From Ziziphus jujuba (lineage: Eukaryota > Streptophyta > Magnoliopsida > Rosales > Rhamnaceae): 64,000 nucleotides of DNA. The DNA lies in NCBI RefSeq assembly GCF_031755915.1, contig NC_083383.1, positions 4,379,501-4,443,500 on the forward strand. The letters are read 5' to 3'. Positions 48,236 to 61,812 of the stretch are shown one piece after another. The notes beneath the pieces were generated by a model. It saw nothing but the letters and a program-made list of their open reading frames with translations, searched no databases and had not been told where the DNA came from. The first letter of the stretch is position 1; each line of letters begins with the position of its first letter. The position numbers and the translations under genes are program-made.

Positions 48236-48287
48236 AATTTGTTTCTTCATCTTTACAAAAAAAAAAAAAAAAAAGGAGTAATTAGTT

Positions 48288-48390
48288 GTGACACGTTCAC
48301 TAAAAAAAATAAAATCCTAATCACTTATTAAGAAAAATAAATACGCTTAACACAAAAGCAGAAAAAGAAATAATAGTCACTTGGTCCCGT
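48288..48390 (+). pseudogene. rps19: rps19 5' fragment at the IR border
   Basis: Starts GTG at 48288 (VTRSLKK) and matches rps19 for about 100 bp ([11 protein letters not shown] in another frame) before stopping abruptly at about 48390. A poly-A tract and a local change shift the frame. Such a partial rps19 next to trnH is the typical IRa/LSC border of many angiosperm plastomes. Confidence 0.85.
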
Positions 48391-48546
48391 TTAGTTGATA
48401 CTTCAATTTAAATTTTAAAAATTTTCTTTATTTAGTCTTTATTTAGTTAATATCTAGAGTATATTTAGTTAATATATATAGTATATATAGTTAACTATTT
48501 TAATATTTTTTTGTTTTTAATTTAAATATATATATATATATATATG
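48391..48546. other. AT-rich IRa/LSC border spacer
   Basis: Very AT-rich with a (TA)n run at 48527-48545. No gene. Confidence 0.7.
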
Positions 48547-48621
48547 GGCGAATGATGGGAATTGAACTCGCACATGGTGGATTCACAATCCACTGCCTTT
48601 ATCTACTTGGCTACATCCGCC
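48547..48621 (-). tRNA. trnH-GUG: trnH-GUG, plastid-derived
   Basis: 75 nt on the minus strand, GGCGGATGTAGCC... with TTGTGAA holding anticodon GTG. A changed D-loop and T-stem base (GTGCGAGTTCAATTCCCATC) weaken the T stem. First gene of the LSC, as in plastomes. Confidence 0.9.
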
Positions 48622-48954
48622 CCTATTACAAATTACAAACTTCCAAATTACAAACAAATAGGTCAATTTACACCATTTACTATTTTTTTTTCCATTCTTC
48701 AAACTAAAAGAAAAAAAAATGGAATTGAAACATTTAAATTTAAATGTACACTAAAAAAAATTGAAAAGAGGATATCAAAAATAAAAATTTCTACATAATG
48801 AAAGTATAGGTATGTTGAACTAAAGATGAAGTAAAAAAAAAAAAAATTAAGTAAAAAAACTCCTAAAGGAGCAATACAAAACTTCTTACTAGAACAAGAA
48901 ATTGATTATTGCTCCTTTATGTTCAATAACTTAGTATACACTAATTCCAAAGTC
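48622..48954. other. trnH-psbA spacer
   Basis: AT-rich plastid spacer with A tracts (48833-48845). No gene. The pair TTGCTCCTTTA/TAAAGGAGCAA near 48867-48920 resembles the psbA 3' hairpin. Confidence 0.65.
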
Positions 48955-50008
<1,054 letters not shown>

Positions 50009-50290
50009 GGTAAAATCTTGGTTTATTTAATTATTAATCATCAGGGACTCCGAAGCACATGAATTTTCTATAAATAGATAATCGAGGGCTTGTTACTCAA
50101 CATTATAACATGACTTATATACCTATGTCAACCAATACTCAACATCCATAGATATATCAAGGTTTTTATCTATCTAGATTCATCCTTTTTTTTTTTAATA
50201 AACTGAATAAATAAATCGAATAAAAATAAATAAGTTACAAAATTTGGATTAAAATTAGATACATATGATTTCGATAGAATAATTAGAATA
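50009..50290. other. psbA-trnK spacer
   Basis: Contains the psbA leader and promoter. Nothing else is seen. Confidence 0.65.
50102..50131 (-). promoter_or_regulatory. psbA plastid promoter remnant
   Basis: On the minus strand TTGACA (50126-50131) and TATAAT (50102-50107) are separated by 18 bp containing TATATAA. This is the arrangement of the plastid PEP psbA promoter. It has no expected role in the nucleus. Confidence 0.75.
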
Positions 50291-50325
50291 AGTTGCTTGG
50301 GACTCGAACCCAGAACTAATCGGAT
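50291..50325 (-). pseudogene. trnK-UUU: trnK-UUU 3' exon
   Basis: Minus-strand TCCGATTAGTTCTGGGTTCG followed by AGTCCCAAGCAACT: the 3' half of plastid trnK with mutated T and acceptor stems. The 5' exon was not found upstream of matK. Confidence 0.82.
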
Positions 50326-50597
50326 GGAGTAGACAATTTACTTCGTAGAATTAGAAAATAAAAAATAGGTAAAAATCTCTCCCAAACCATGCTTGCATTT
50401 TTCATTACACATAGCTTTCCCTATGTATACATCTAAAATCCAGCTCCTTCCCTAGACAAGCCTCTAAGAAAGTTGAATACTCAGTTGATCAACCCTACTC
50501 TTACTACATGATCATTTCATAATAGATGACTAAATAAATTTTTTGTTATCTCTTCAGCATTTAAGGATAACTTCCATTTCCATGGTCGAACAACTAA

Positions 50598-51775
50598 TCA
50601 TTCATGATTGACTAGATCATTGATGCAAACAATATCCAAATACCAAAAATTTGCCCTCTATATAACCTTCGAAAAGTCGAATAAGTTCTTTGAAAAATCA
50701 AAGAAAGAACCCCTTCTTCCTGTGTAAAGAACTCTTCCAATAATTCTGAACCTAATCTTTTCAAAAAAAACCCATATAGTACTTTTGTGTTTACGAGCCA
50801 AATTTTAAGATAAGAAAGTCGAAGTATACATTTTATTCGATACAAACTCTTTATTTTTTTTTTTTAAGGATCCGCTGAAATAATGAGAAAGATGTATGCA
50901 TATATAGGTATATCGGTCAAGAATCTCAAAATCTGACGAATAGACCCAGGTCGACTTACTAACAGGATGTCCTAATGCGTTACATTTCATTTTAGCCAAT
51001 GATCCAATCATTGGGCTAATTGGAACTAATGTGTCAAGCTTCTTTATAGCATTATCCATTATAAATGAATTTTCTAGCATTTGACTCCATACCATTGAAA
51101 GATTTAGTCGCACACTTAAAAGATAGCCTAAAAAGACAGAAGAATGGTTGGCTAATTGGTTTATATGAATCTTTCCTGGTTGAGCCCACACATAAAAATG
51201 ACATTGCCATAAAAGGACAAGAAAATATTTCCATTTATTCATTAGAAGAGGCGTATCTTTTGAAACCAAAATTGATTTTCCTTGATATCTAACATAACTC
51301 GTCAAAGGCTCCATGAAGAACCATAAGACCATCAGAAAATCATTAGAAAAGACTTCTTGTACAGGATGTTTTATTTTTCCATGGAAATATATTCCCTCAA
51401 AAAATACCCCAGAAGATGTTAATCCTAAATGAGAAGATCGGTTACAGAGAAAAAGTAAGATGGATTCGTATTCAAAAACATGAGAATTATATAGGAACAA
51501 GAAAAATCTTGAATTACTTTTCAAAAAAAAAGAAATAGATTTTTTTGGAGTAATAAAACTATTCCAATTATAATACTCGTGAAGAAAAATTGTAATAAAT
51601 GCAAAGAAGGGGCATCTTTCACCCAATAGCGAAGGGTTTGAATCAAGATTTCCAGATGAATGGGGTAGGGTATTCGTACATCTTATACATAATTTAAATG
51701 TGGGAATTTGTCCTCTAAAAATGGAAATATTGAATGAATTGATCGTAAATTATAATATTTTATGATTTCTAGCCT
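50598..51775 (-). pseudogene. matK: matK, 5'-truncated plastid-derived pseudogene
   Basis: matK encodes the plastid intron maturase inside the trnK intron. The recognisable part starts near 51775 ([20 protein letters not shown]) and continues through [35 protein letters not shown], a 273-codon open piece (50805-51626) with [20 protein letters not shown], and the C-terminal [13 protein letters not shown] to about 50598. The N-terminal part, roughly the first 100 codons or more, is missing, and several frameshifts and a stop (after HLNYV) occur. Confidence 0.92.
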
Positions 51776-52298
51776 CGAAGATACTAATCATAGGAATTGT
51801 GTTGCTGAGATCTATCTAGTTCGAAATTTCCTTGAAAGTAAGGACCACATTATAGCATCCTAAGAGAAATCCATATTTGTGTTAAACCATCAATGATTAA
51901 AAACTAGATAGCTAAAAAATCCAATTTATTTTTTTAGTGAACTAGTGGATAAAGACCAGTATAAGGTAAGGTTGTTGTTTTTTCATACTGATTTCTAAAA
52001 TTGGAATCAAAAAATTGTTACCGAAAGGAATTATAGATATTTTGTGTTAAATATTTAACATTTAGGGATCATAAATGAATCCAATTATATCTGCGTGTTA
52101 TTTGAACACGATTCAATTTGTGAAAAAGATATGATTTAGAGAAGAATTATTAAGAATACTAATAAAAATTTTCCAATCCAATATTACACTTTTATTATTA
52201 TACTCTTAAACAGAAAGGTGTTTTATTTTAAAAGGCAATCTTTTTTCTGATATGTAGCATTATATATATTATAATGCTATAATGGGTTGGGCATGCTC
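51776..52298. other. Plastid spacer between matK remnant and trnQ; rps16 not seen
   Basis: AT-rich, no gene recognised. In most plastomes the trnK 5' exon and rps16 lie here; neither is visible, so they were deleted or were absent from the donor plastome. Confidence 0.55.
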
Positions 52299-52369
52299 TG
52301 GGACGGAAGGATTCGAACCTCTGAATAGCAGGATCAAAACCCATTGCCTTACCACTTGGCCATGCCCCA
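52299..52369 (-). tRNA. trnQ-UUG: trnQ-UUG, plastid-derived
   Basis: Minus strand TGGGGCATGGCCAAGTGG, anticodon TTG in TTTTGAT, T arm GAGGTTCGAATCC, end CCGTCCCA. One acceptor or D-stem base is changed (GTGG to ATGG). Confidence 0.9.
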
Positions 52370-52718
52370 TTTTTATTCGACGTTAATAAATACTAATATT
52401 GGTATTGGTTGTTCGTCAACTCCAGTATAAATATCTATAAAATACATAGATTGTTGCTAGAATTTTAATATGTGTCGATACATAATTAAATTGAATTTAT
52501 TGATCATTACATAGAATTCAATTAAGATATTGTATGAATGTATGATTTATTCTATTCTCTTTTGATTTGAGAATTGAAGGATTTTTGATTGGGGGAGTTC
52601 AAATCAAAGAAGGTTTTTGGGGTTTATCATATTTAGTTTTATCAATAACTCAACTTGTTAATAACTCAATCAAAATAATACAATTATCTTCAATAACAAA
52701 AATAACAAAATATTTGTT
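52370..52718. other. trnQ-psbK spacer
   Basis: AT-rich plastid spacer; no gene seen. Confidence 0.65.
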
Positions 52719-52904
52719 GTGCTTAGTATATTTAGTTTGATCTGGATCTATCTTAATTCTGTCATTTATTCAAACGGTTTTTTCATCGCCAAAGTACCAG
52801 AGGCTTACGCTTTTTTTAATCCAATCGTAGATGTTATGCCAGTAATACCTATGCTATTTTTTCTCTTAGCTTTTGCTTGGCAAGCTGCTGTAAGTTTTCG
52901 ATGA
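52719..52904 (+). pseudogene. psbK: psbK, plastid-derived, open frame but start codon changed to GTG
   Basis: Photosystem II subunit K. All 61 codons are open, ending [20 protein letters not shown]. The expected ATG is GTG at 52719, and the precursor part shows many substitutions while the mature part ([17 protein letters not shown]) is well kept. Confidence 0.9.
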
Positions 52905-53320
52905 GATTTTTAATAACGTCCTAGCCAAATTCATGATTGATTTGAAAAAAAAAATTTCTAACATAACGCTTGCTAAAATTATATATGTTTTACAGTATGA
53001 ACTCTCGATTCCAATATTGAAATAAATTTGGATCAACCCATTTCCTTATTATGACCTTTTTGCCATTGGAAGGCCTGTTGGAGTACTCACAATGTCAAAT
53101 TGTGGGTATGAAGTAAAATTTTTGGTAGTGAAAAACTCCACTTATCCACTTATATTATAAATATTACAAATGCATTTTCTGAAATTTCATTTTCTATTTC
53201 TAAAAAAAACTTTATTTATTGGTGTCAAAACACAAAATAAAAAGAGTAGGGTATGCGGTCTAAAATAAAATAGCGAATCTATTCTATATTTTCCTAAAAA
53301 AGAATTTTGGAGATTATGTA
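52905..53320. other. psbK-psbI spacer
   Basis: AT-rich plastid spacer; no gene seen. Confidence 0.65.
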
Positions 53321-53431
53321 ATGCTTACTCTCATACTATTTGTTTACACAGTAGTAATATTCTTTGTTTTGCTCTTTATCTTCAGCTTTCTATCTAACGA
53401 CCCAGGGCATAATGCTAGGCAAGAAGAATAA
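53321..53431 (+). CDS. psbI: psbI, plastid-derived, ORF open
   Basis: A 36-residue [23 protein letters not shown]... ending [12 protein letters not shown], the full length of photosystem II subunit I. A single membrane helix is followed by a short stromal tail. It probably stays open by chance, as the gene is short. Confidence 0.92.
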   Translation: MLTLILFVYTVVIFFVLLFIFSFLSNDPGHNARQEE

Positions 53432-53562
53432 AAAAAAAAAAAAAAAAGGAAATAAGGTTTTTCTTCCTTGATTTTAAAACGTTCTTAGCTTAGTAGGATT
53501 TTATCTATTCCACACTGAACTCGCGAGAAATTTGAAGGAAAAGAAAAAGATATCGATGAAAA

Positions 53563-53650
53563 CAGAAAGAGAGGGATTCAAACCCTTGGTACGAAAAACT
53601 TGTATAACAGATTACCAATCTGATGCTTTCGTCCACTCATCCATCTCTCC
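53563..53650 (-). pseudogene. trnS-GCU: trnS-GCU (copy B) with anticodon changed to GGU
   Basis: 88 nt on the minus strand, GGAGAGATGGATGAGTGG... with long variable arm. The anticodon loop reads ATTGGTAAT where the plastid gene has TTGCTAA, so the anticodon (53614-53616) is GGU, a threonine anticodon. Other changes in the D arm and anticodon stem indicate a decayed copy. Confidence 0.85.
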
Positions 53651-54717
53651 CCCATTTGAAAGGAGGTAATTACTATGTTATATCACAAAAATAAGGCTTG
53701 ACAAAAGCCCTTCTTCTTTTTTTTTCTTTTTTTCTTTTAGTGTTTTTTATACTTTTTATTATTTTATTATATAACATATATATATACAATAGTTTATATA
53801 ATAGATACGGAATGATAATGATATAGAATCAAATTCCATTTAGACCATTTACATAAAATAAAAGCATTTATATTATATAATTAGATTATATAAAATGTAT
53901 ATAAAACGTATACATATATGTTATATATAATTCTATAATCATATAACATATATGTATAAAGATATAACATATATGTACGAAGAAAAGACTTGAAAGAGAT
54001 ATCAATAATCCAATCTCCACAATCTACAATAGTCCAACATATAAATCCAATGTAAATGAAATAAATATAAAAAATCCACTATAAATCAAACATAAAAATG
54101 GAATCTATATTTGTTAATATTTTTAACATAGATTTTTTAGATTTTTTGAATAGATTTATATAATTAATATATGTTTAATAGATATACTATGTATTTTATA
54201 TTATATATAAATAGAAAAAATAATATATAAATAGAAAAATGAAAAAAATAGAAATAATGAGAAAAATAATATTTATTATTAATAATAAATAAGAAAACCT
54301 CTTTGAGTTCGTCCGAAAGGGTACTTTATTTACACAACTTGGCTTGGTCAGTACCTAGATGGACCGGGCCTCTTTTGTTTTGTTCAATTGCAAAAGGATA
54401 AAATGACTTATTTAATTTGAAAATATTTAATTTTAAAAAAAAAAAGCTTGTTATTGAAACAACAAAAGTCATAAAAGGGCTATTTTGATATAGAATCAAA
54501 TGATATAAAATCAAAGTGAGATTTTTTATCTTTTTCATTTTTATTTTTTTTTCTTCGCTAATATCTTACTGAAATAAAAAATAAGTAAAAATTGTATATA
54601 ATAAAAAACGGAACTATGGATTTGTGCACAATGCATTTTTTTTTTATCCTATCTTTTGATTATGCCCAAGTTTCTTGTTCGACAAAAAGTCCATTTATAT
54701 ACAATAATCAGATTGGA
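53651..54717. other. trnS-trnG spacer (copy B)
   Basis: Very AT-rich with repeated TATATGTTATAT motifs at about 53770-53970. Homologous in part to 23955-24547. No gene. Confidence 0.65.
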
Positions 54718-54740
54718 GCGGGTATAGTTTAGTCGTAAAA
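54718..54740 (+). pseudogene. trnG-UCC: trnG-UCC exon 1 (copy B), exon 2 deleted
   Basis: GCGGGTATAGTTTAGTCGTA followed by intron sequence. By comparison with copy A, about 650 bp from the intron through exon 2 is missing near 54995-55030. Confidence 0.83.
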
Positions 54741-55147
54741 GTGCGATTCGTTCTATTAACCCCCGAATAGTTAAGGGGTCTTTCGGTTTGATTAATATTC
54801 CATTCTGAGCAAAAACTTTATTTCTTAAAAGGATCAAATCTTTTACCTTTCAATGAAAAATTCGAGGAAGAATATACATTGTCATGATTCATATCCAATA
54901 GTCAATTAGTAATTGAAAAATTGGATTATGAAATTACTAAACATATATATATATATATTTTAATTGGATCAATCAATATTTCCAATTGAATGAGGATCCA
55001 TGGATCAAAATGAATATAATTAAAAAATGAATACAATTAATGTAATGCATAGTTGAATACGCAATTCCCAGAATTCTTTCACATATTCATTTCGTTCGAA
55101 TAATATATGTGAAAAGAAAATAAATATAAAAAAAATTGAAATGCAAA

Positions 55148-55219
55148 GTGTCCATTGTCTAATGGATATGACAAAGGTCTTCTAAACCTTTGGTATAGGT
55201 TCAAATCCTATTAGATGCA
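55148..55219 (+). tRNA. trnR-UCU: trnR-UCU (copy B)
   Basis: 72 nt, single copy, anticodon TCT in CTTCTAAAC. The acceptor stem is changed (GTGTCCA / TAGATGCA), so pairing is weaker. Confidence 0.82.
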
Positions 55220-55712
55220 ATTTATTTCCATATATTTTTAGATTTCCATGTCAAGAAAGATCTGTTGAATAATTTGAAAAAGAGGCGCTCTTATACACTC
55301 AGTACTTGCAGTATAAGTATAATCTAGTTTATATATTATTTCCATATATTTAATATATATTATATATTTAATGTATGTTAATATGTGTATATAATTATTA
55401 TGTATTTAATATTAATATTATATTTAATATAGAAATGTAATATATTATTATTTCTATATTATTATAGAAAATAATTATTACAAAAAACAAAAACTTTTAT
55501 ATTTTATAATTTTTTATATTTTATTTTAAAATAATTTAATATTTTAAAATAATCTAAAAAATTTTATAATTGTTAATTATATAATAGAAAAAGTATATAA
55601 TTTAATTATTATTATTAAATTTAGTATTAAATTTTAAAATTATTATTAAATTAAGATTTAATTAATACTAAATTAAGATTAATAAAAATTAAAAGTGATC
55701 AATTTCTTTTCT
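55220..55712. other. trnR-atpA AT-rich spacer (copy B)
   Basis: Homologous to the spacer after the second trnR in copy A. No gene. Confidence 0.65.
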
Positions 55713-57158
55713 TTATACTTGTTCTTGAAGTAGAAAACGTTCCAGCTATTCCTGAATAGCTTCTTTCAAAAGGGCTTCTACTTCCTCGATAAATGTCTTG
55801 GTAGAAGCTATGATTTCTCGGAACTGAGGTTTATTTGTTTTTAAATACGTAACTTGACAAGAAATTTCCTTACTTACCCAATTTCTAATGAATCAAGATA
55901 ACTATTGGTTCTAGTATAAATAGTCATTATTTGTTCTTCCACCACGAGAGGGGCTGATTGAGATTGTTCGAGCAACTCACGTAATCATTGACCTCTTGCC
56001 AATTGATTCTGAATAGCTTTATCGAGATCAGAAGCGAATTGTGCAAAGGCTTCTAATTCTGTAAATGGCACCAAAAATACCCACATTAATAGCAGGTCTG
56101 ATTCCGGCATTAAATAGATCGGCGAATAAGAATATTTATCCATCTATAATGGAAACTACATTAGTAAGAATATAAGTCGAAACATCCCCCGATTGAGTCT
56201 CAACTATTGGTAAAGTAGTCATACTTCCTTCACCTAAATGAGAACTTGATTTAGCGGCTCTTTCCAAAAGACATGAATGCAAAGAAAAAAATCTCTCAGA
56301 TAAGCTTCTCGACCAGGCGATCTGCATAATAAAAGAGACATTTGACGATAAGCCTGTGCTTGTTTTGAGAGATCGTTATAAATAATTGAAGTGCATTGTT
56401 CACGGTTCATAAAATATTCAGCCAGAGCAGCTCCTGCATAAGGAGCGAGGTATTGTAATGTAACCAAAGAATTGGCCATTTCAGCTACCACAATAGTGTA
56501 ATCCATTGCTCCCCTTTCCTATAAAGTAGTCACCACCTGAGCCACAGAAGATGCTTTTTGACCAATAGCTACATAAATGCATATTACAATTTGCCCTTGT
56601 TGATTGAGAATCATATCTGTGGCTACTGTTGTTTTATCGGTTTGTCTGTCCCCAATAATTAATTCTCGCTAACCACGTCCTATAGGAATCAACGAATCAA
56701 TAGCAACAAGTCCTGTTTGAAGAGGCTCATACCGAATGTCTTGAAATAATACCCGAGGCGGGAGATTCAATTAAATGGGATTCAGAAGCTGAAATTTCAC
56801 CTCAACCATCAGCAGATTTAGCCAGAGCATATATAACACGGCCCAAAAAAGCCTCATTTACCAGGATCTGAGCAATTCTTCCTGTTGCTTTTATAGAACT
56901 TCCCTCTTGTATCATTAAATCGTCACCCATTAATACAACATCGACATTATTTGATTCCAAATTTAGAGCAATGCCTATCGTACCTTCTTCAAATTCTACT
57001 AATTCCCTCGCCATTACTTCATCAAGACCATAAATATGAGCAATATCATCGCCTACTTGGAGTACACTACCATCATTTAAAATCTTTACTTCTCTAGTAT
57101 ATTGCTCAAGACGTTCACAAATAATGTTACTAATTTCATCTGCTTGAATAGTTACCAT
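55713..57158 (-). pseudogene. atpA: atpA, copy B, pseudogene
   Basis: Starts [20 protein letters not shown] at 57158. Retains the IGLRSVYEP-type region (about 56730) deleted in copy A. The middle reads [20 protein letters not shown] and [18 protein letters not shown] (56234-56506). A deletion near 56065 removes the KQVAGKLKLELAQF segment, and the end is LLQEQV before TAA at 55713. Frameshifts and stops differ from those of copy A, so the two copies decayed independently. Confidence 0.93.
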
Positions 57159-57217
57159 GAGTATTTCTTAATTCTTTATTTTTGTTTGAAAGAAAAATAA
57201 TGTCTGCAGTAGAAAGA

Positions 57218-58500
57218 CTAGCCCTTTATTTCTTTCATTATTCCAAACATGCCAGTATTAGTATTGATTGTACATAAATGTAACTCGGTGTTCAAGTAGC
57301 TATTCAGAGTTCCTAGAGCTTATTTAAGGCTTGTTGGAAAACCCATTGTCAAACTTGATTAATAGTTTTTTGTTGTTCAAAATGAATGGTTTCATTTTTG
57401 TGATTTTCTAATTGTTCCAAGGTTTTAATTTTTCTCGTTCTATTTCAGAGTATTCATTCGCTTGAAACTGCTTCGCTTCCATTTTTACTTTCTGCAAGTG
57501 GGATCGGGCTTTTTCCAGCCGTTCCATAGCCCCACCGCGTAGTTCTTTCTGAATTTTGAATAGTCTTCAAGATCCGCTGTTTTCGATTATATAATAAATC
57601 ACTTAATGAAACTAGATTATCTTTCTATTCATTTCAAAACTTCCATGATCCCTTCCCTAAAACAATCATCAATCTTTCGATTCATTTGGCTCTCATGCCC
57701 AATTACTTATGTATTGGGGAAGCTCCCTAGCTTTTTATCATGTAATGAGCCTATCCTCTTTTCTCTATTCGTATTTGTGAAAGTATAGAAACTGATCACT
57801 AATCCAAGAACATAATATTCGAAGGACTCTTCTTACCAAACAAATAATTGTCAGCAAAATTGTTTTTTTTTTTTCAAATCCATAGAATTCTTTTTACTTT
57901 ATACACAGGTCATTAATTCAACATTGGATAAAAAAGATAACAAAGGGGGGGGGGGTGAAATATCCATTTTTCTAATTTTTAAAAATCGAATACCAATAAC
58001 GGGTTCAAATAACATTTTTTTTTATCGACATGAGTGTTTTATATCGAAAAGAAATTCTGACTTGTTGAAACCATTTATGCATTAACATATTCTGTATTAA
58101 CATAGTAGTAGAAAGAGTGCCACACTGCATCTGGACTTCAAATGATTTAGCTTTAACCCTGTTAACAATCCCACATTATTGGTTGATAGAGAATAAAAGT
58201 AGATTTACCAATGAATCATGAAATGCTATGGTTCGTAAATATGATTTCTTAATTTATTCAAAAGTAATTCGCGGAATCGTGCACCTTTTTGAGTTATAAC
58301 GAAAAAAAGTGCAATTGGTTGGATCCAACCTATTCTTGAAATAAACAACTCGCAAACACTCCCTTTCTAAAAAAAATCAATACACGAAAGACTACACTTA
58401 GATTTATTGGATTTGTTGCTAAAATATCGGTATTAAACCCGAAACTCCTGACGAATGGCCAATAACCCAAGGAAAGGAAAGAATCGGTTACATTTTTCAT
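57218..58500 (-). pseudogene. atpF: atpF, copy B, pseudogene with intron
   Basis: Exon 1 from ATG at 58500 ([24 protein letters not shown]) to about 58356. Intron about 57640-58355. Exon 2 ends [11 protein letters not shown] with TAG at 57218-57220. Exon 2 has lost the start of the NLINSTY segment and contains stops. Confidence 0.9.
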
Positions 58501-58957
58501 ATGATCTCCTCTTTCTTATTCTTAAAGATAGACTAATTATCTATATTTTTTTTTATTCTATTATTTTTCTAAATTAAATAGGAATAGGATAAAATTCAAA
58601 ATATATGTATACATTGATTTATAGATGTAAATGGATTTTTTTTTTCAATTGGAAATTTCCACTAAATGGAAATTTCCAATAAGAATGATACTTATTAGAA
58701 TTAGGTACTAGGTCTTATGTCAGTTGCGAAATAAAATTTACTGTTTGTTGCAATACTTCCTAAAAAAAGTTCCATTAGACTAAGAGAAGAAAGCGAGTTA
58801 ATTGGCTAATTTAATTCCTCATCCTCAAACCAGTCCTTCCAGGGGGTTGTTGTCACAATGAATATGAAATTGTAGGAGTGAAATCTTAATATAATTTGAA
58901 AAAGCAAAAGCAACAAATCCAAGGAAATAAAAAAGAAAAACAAAAATATTTTTAGGA
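58501..58957. other. atpF-atpH spacer (copy B)
   Basis: Plastid spacer homologous to 29434-29873. GGAAATTTCCA repeats near 58650-58678. No gene. Confidence 0.65.
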
Positions 58958-60278
58958 TTAAACAAAGGAATTCTCAAATAAAAGTGCTAATGCCACAACC
59001 AGTCCATAAATTGTCAAAGCTTCCATAAAAGCCATACAAGCAATAAAGTACCTTGTATTTTTCCCTCCGCTTCTGGTTGTGATACGAACCTAGGACAACC
59101 TGCTCCTAAACCCGTATTATATTAGCTTGGATCTAATTATGTTCAAGTTCTAATGGTCACCTTGACCCCTAACCAACCTGTGATTAGAAACCTTGGTATA
59201 TAAGGAAGACGCCACAATAGGTGATGGATATCCTATTGATAAGTCAAAACTAAAACACTCACTCTCTAATGGTGTTTTAGGTATTCAAAAGAACTAAAAG
59301 AATTCAATCTCACAAATAATTTTCTGTATAAAATTCAAGCTTCATTCTTATTGAAAAATAAGCCTTTAAATAGGCTACAAAGCCACGAAATAAAACCCTA
59401 AAAACAAAGGGAAAACCGGCCATACAAAGTAGTTTCCTATGGTGGCCGAAATTCTCACTCCTTTCCTAATCTAATTTGCATTAATTAATTCCTTTATTTT
59501 GAATTAGGAATTAATTAATTTACAATGAAAATAATAAAATAATAACTTTCCTAAACTTATTGATCCAGAAAATAAATAAATAAAAACTAAAAAATAATGA
59601 AAATTTCCTAAAACAAAAAGTAGAATCAAATTAGGAAACTAAGATACTAGCTTTTTAGCTAAGTTGATTTTGATCAATCTTTGACCAATTTGAACTCCAA
59701 ATCAGCTTCAATATGCTTTGTAGGATGCCAAATAAGCTTAATATGAAGTCCCACACGTTGCCCATGCTTGGAAGAGGAAGAAAAAGCCAACTCAATAAAA
59801 TACAGTAAAGCCAGCATAAAATACAGTAAAAAACAGGCCAAATTTGAAGCTGTCCGTACAACCCCTTTTTGAATGCCTTTGAAGATGCCTTGACTTGATT
59901 GCATATCCTCTTAGACATATGTATTGAATCCATAAAGATTTGGAACCATTTCATGCTGCTCGGTGTCCATATTTGCACCAAAATCGCTACCCAGGTCTAT
60001 ATCGGCTTCCACCACTTATATGCCCAAAACAGGTCTTGAATTTTCGGGTATGGACAAGTGTTCTTGATAATGAATTACCCCCTTGATAAAAGTAGAAAAT
60101 TTTTCCCTAAACATTTTAGCTTGAGCCCTAGTGATTGGCCCGGTCTTCATCCATGTCGAGTCAACACCCAGCGGGTTGTTGGTTGTGCGGGCTCGGGCGG
60201 AATCACATCAGGTTGTCTGGCGATCCCCTCCACAGCTTGGCCTACAACAGTACCTTGCCCAAATCCAGATCGAATAAA
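58958..60278 (-). pseudogene. atpH: atpH, copy B, split by a solo LTR and 5'-truncated
   Basis: The C-terminal part (to [15 protein letters not shown] end) is at 58958-59079; the middle (RQP, VGQGTVVGQAVEGI) is at 60211 to about 60278. They are separated by the solo LTR at 59080-60210 with TSD GGTTG. Reading towards the N-terminus, atpH ends near 60278 and psbB upstream sequence follows, so the first about 20-25 codons are missing. Confidence 0.92.
59080..60210 (-). mobile_element. Solo LTR in atpH copy B, divergent Gypsy subfamily
   Basis: 1131 bp, on the minus strand TGATGTGATTCCGCC... to ...GGTTCGTATCA. Perfect TSD GGTTG at 59075-59079 and 60211-60215. It is related to the E2/E3 LTRs throughout but more diverged than those are from one another. 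It keeps TATTTAAA (reversed near 59363-59370). Confidence 0.95.
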
Positions 60279-60289
60279 GGGGTATTTCC

Positions 60290-61208
<919 letters not shown>

Positions 61209-61381
61209 TGATGGAATATTGTTTTATTATTTTTCGTTTTTAGTTTTGTGAGTAGGGTATCAAATAAATCTTGATTTGAATCGCTACCTTTTCTTTGACT
61301 TTTGCTCTTTCTTTATCTGGGAGACAATCCCAAATAAATAGGTATGGAAGCTATAATTGTATGTAAACCACGATCAAATCT

Positions 61382-61486
61382 ATGGAAGCATTGGTTTATA
61401 CATTCCTTTTAGTCTAAACTTTAGGAGTAATTTTTTTCGCTATCTTTTTTCGAGAACCGCCTAAAGTTCTAACTAAAAAAGTGAAA
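61382..61486 (+). pseudogene. psbT: psbT, plastid-derived pseudogene
   Basis: MEALVYTFLLV, then TAA at codon 12, then [23 protein letters not shown]. The usual stop after KVK is lost. It lies downstream of psbB, as in the plastid psbB operon. Confidence 0.9.
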
Positions 61487-61500
61487 TCTCAATTGAAAGT

Positions 61501-61530
61501 AATGAGCCTCCCAATATTGAAAGGCTCATT
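61501..61530 (+). terminator. psbT-psbN plastid hairpin
   Basis: AATGAGCCT and AGGCTCATT form a perfect 9-bp stem around CCCAATATTGAA. This is the plastid 3' inverted repeat between psbT and psbN; psbN itself is absent. Confidence 0.75.
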
Positions 61531-61537
61531 ACTTCAA

Positions 61538-61812
61538 CTCCAAATACCTGGATTCGTTATAATCCCTCCTGTGATACTCCAACCGCCCCATGAATTGGTT
61601 ATTCTTAAACGAGTCATGAAGGGTATAACAAACATCCCTTGTCTCCACATTGGATAAAGAACAGGGTTAGAGGGATCAAAAATCGCTAATTCATATAGAG
61701 CCATCAAACCAGCCTAACCAGTAACTAGAGCGGTATGCATTATATGGATAGCAAGCAAATGACCGGGATCATTCAATACGATGGTATGAACACGATACCA
61801 AGGCAAACCCAT
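61538..61812 (-). pseudogene. psbB: psbB 5' fragment, inverted
   Basis: Start ATG at 61812, [20 protein letters not shown], then [11 protein letters not shown] and a stop at the tryptophan position, and on through [20 protein letters not shown] and [11 protein letters not shown] to about 61538, where it joins the psbT 3' region. It covers about 92 codons and includes residues that are deleted in the forward copy. Confidence 0.92.
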
